From contig NZ_JAPNLJ010000004.1 in NCBI RefSeq assembly GCF_026627445.1, forward strand, positions 248,001-312,000: a stretch of DNA of 64,000 nt. Direction: 5' to 3'. Of this stretch, positions 63,572-64,000 are shown piece after piece. Every line of letters begins with the position of its first letter. Positions within the stretch are counted from its first letter, which is position 1. Under the pieces are notes generated by a model. The model did no database searches. It had not been told where the DNA came from and saw nothing but the letters and a program-made list of their open reading frames with translations. The translations under genes were made by a program, and so were the position numbers. The stretch is from Streptomyces sp. H27-H1. GTDB lineage: Bacteria; Actinomycetota; Actinomycetes; Streptomycetales; Streptomycetaceae.

Positions 63572-63585
63572 TAGAACTGGTATCA
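63572..63585. promoter_or_regulatory. KstR-like operator box upstream of the aldehyde dehydrogenase gene
   Basis: TAGAACTGGTATCA matches 13 of 14 positions of TNNAACNNGTTNNA and is part of the perfect inverted repeat AGAACTG-GTAT-CAGTTCT (63573-63590). It lies 35-48 bp upstream of the start codon. Confidence 0.55.
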
Positions 63586-63619
63586 GTTCTGGAACGCCAA
63601 GCCGCAGGAGGCATCAGCC

Positions 63620-64000
63620 ATGACCGAGCTCGTGGAACACGGAAAACTGTTCATCGGCGGTGAGTGGACGGATCCGCTGGGCTCCGACAGGATCAAGGTC
63701 GTCTCGCCCCACACCGGGCAGGTCATCGGCAGCGTCCCGCACGCCTCGAAGGCGGATGTGGACCGGGCCGTCGCCGTGGCCCGCAAGGCCTTCGACGAGG
63801 GCCCGTGGCCGCGCACCACGCTCGAAGAGCGGATCGCGGTGGTCACCAAAATCAAGGACGCCATAGCCGTCCGACACGAGGAGATCGCCCGCTCGATCAG
63901 CTCCCAGAACGGGTCCCCGTACTCGTGGAGCATCCTCGCCCAGGCCCTCGGCCCGATGATGGTCTACGACGCCGCGATCACCGTGGCACGCGACTACCCG
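63620..64000 (+). CDS. Aldehyde dehydrogenase, N-terminal part (runs off the window)
   Basis: The first 127 residues of an NAD(P)-dependent aldehyde dehydrogenase are present: KLFIGGEWTDPLGSDRIKVVSPHTGQVIGSV, then AVAVARKAFDEGPWPRTTLEERIAVV and ISSQNGSPYSWS. The catalytic Cys and Glu lie beyond the right edge. GCAGGAGG precedes the ATG. The type resembles Rv0223c/geranial-dehydrogenase-like enzymes associated with steroid or terpenoid catabolism in actinobacteria. A perfect inverted repeat with a KstR-like box controls its promoter region. Confidence 0.9.
   Translation, partial: MTELVEHGKLFIGGEWTDPLGSDRIKVVSPHTGQVIGSVPHASKADVDRAVAVARKAFDEGPWPRTTLEERIAVVTKIKDAIAVRHEEIARSISSQNGSPYSWSILAQALGPMMVYDAAITVARDYP

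Overview
This is a GC-rich actinobacterial chromosome segment, almost certainly Streptomyces. Codon third positions are strongly G/C, GTG starts are frequent, and the fabD-fabH-acpP-fabF, aceE, DUF3052, AhpE-type peroxiredoxin and TerD gene order is the one found in the Streptomyces core chromosome. There are 50-60 intact genes, one tRNA, one cobalamin riboswitch, one degraded TnpB element and two or three decayed genes. No CRISPR array or rRNA was seen.

Layout. 1-5120: the tail of a DUF3145 gene, then the type II fatty-acid synthase operon fabD-fabH-acpP-fabF with its PucR/CdaR-type activator (FasR-like). 5201-16 kb: housekeeping and accessory genes, including pirin, a serine hydrolase, a MerR-aldo/keto reductase pair with a textbook MerR operator, DUF4429, a DUF1023 hydrolase, a TetR-MFS efflux pair, a secreted I36-type protein and a K+ channel. 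14.6-18.8 kb: aceE, DUF3052 and a peroxiredoxin. 18.9-28.5 kb: a tellurium-resistance-type (Ter) stress module. It has two TerD paralogues behind a SigR-like promoter, a TerC-like membrane protein, a TerA/TerD-like protein and a diverging TerD protein, followed by a tightly coupled operon of HpcH/CitE-like lyase, PRTase/TRSP/StiP fusion and HAD hydrolase; an O-methyltransferase follows close behind. 28.5-31.5 kb: an FmdB zinc ribbon and a KDPG/KDPGal sugar-acid module (kinase, aldolase, FadR-type GntR) with what looks like the decayed C-terminus of a galactonate-dehydratase-like enzyme.

31.7-50.5 kb: a mixture of membrane, secreted and accessory proteins. These include a coiled-coil protein, tRNA-Val(UAC), a broken universal stress protein, DedA, a PhoD-type phosphatase, a secreted HNH nuclease, a VOC protein, HAD, a peptidoglycan-binding protein, an MFS pump with a fused winged-helix tail, GNAT, SnoaL-like, ABM and a GT87-PAP2 fusion. 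50.6-54.7 kb: a CYP125-like P450 and a FadA5-like thiolase diverge from one another, as in mycobacterial steroid clusters, but are separated by a frameshifted TnpB element. KstR-like operator boxes lie on both sides of it, and two more lie between the MBL-fold hydrolase and aldehyde dehydrogenase genes at the right end.

55.7-62.2 kb: a translationally coupled operon under a cobalamin riboswitch. It encodes a secreted alpha/alpha-barrel repeat protein, a small secreted anchored protein, an ECF T component, a fused double-ATPase EcfA and an S component. The best reading is a vitamin B12 capture and uptake system whose two surface proteins resemble a split transcobalamin/intrinsic-factor architecture. 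This is the candidate I consider most worth testing.
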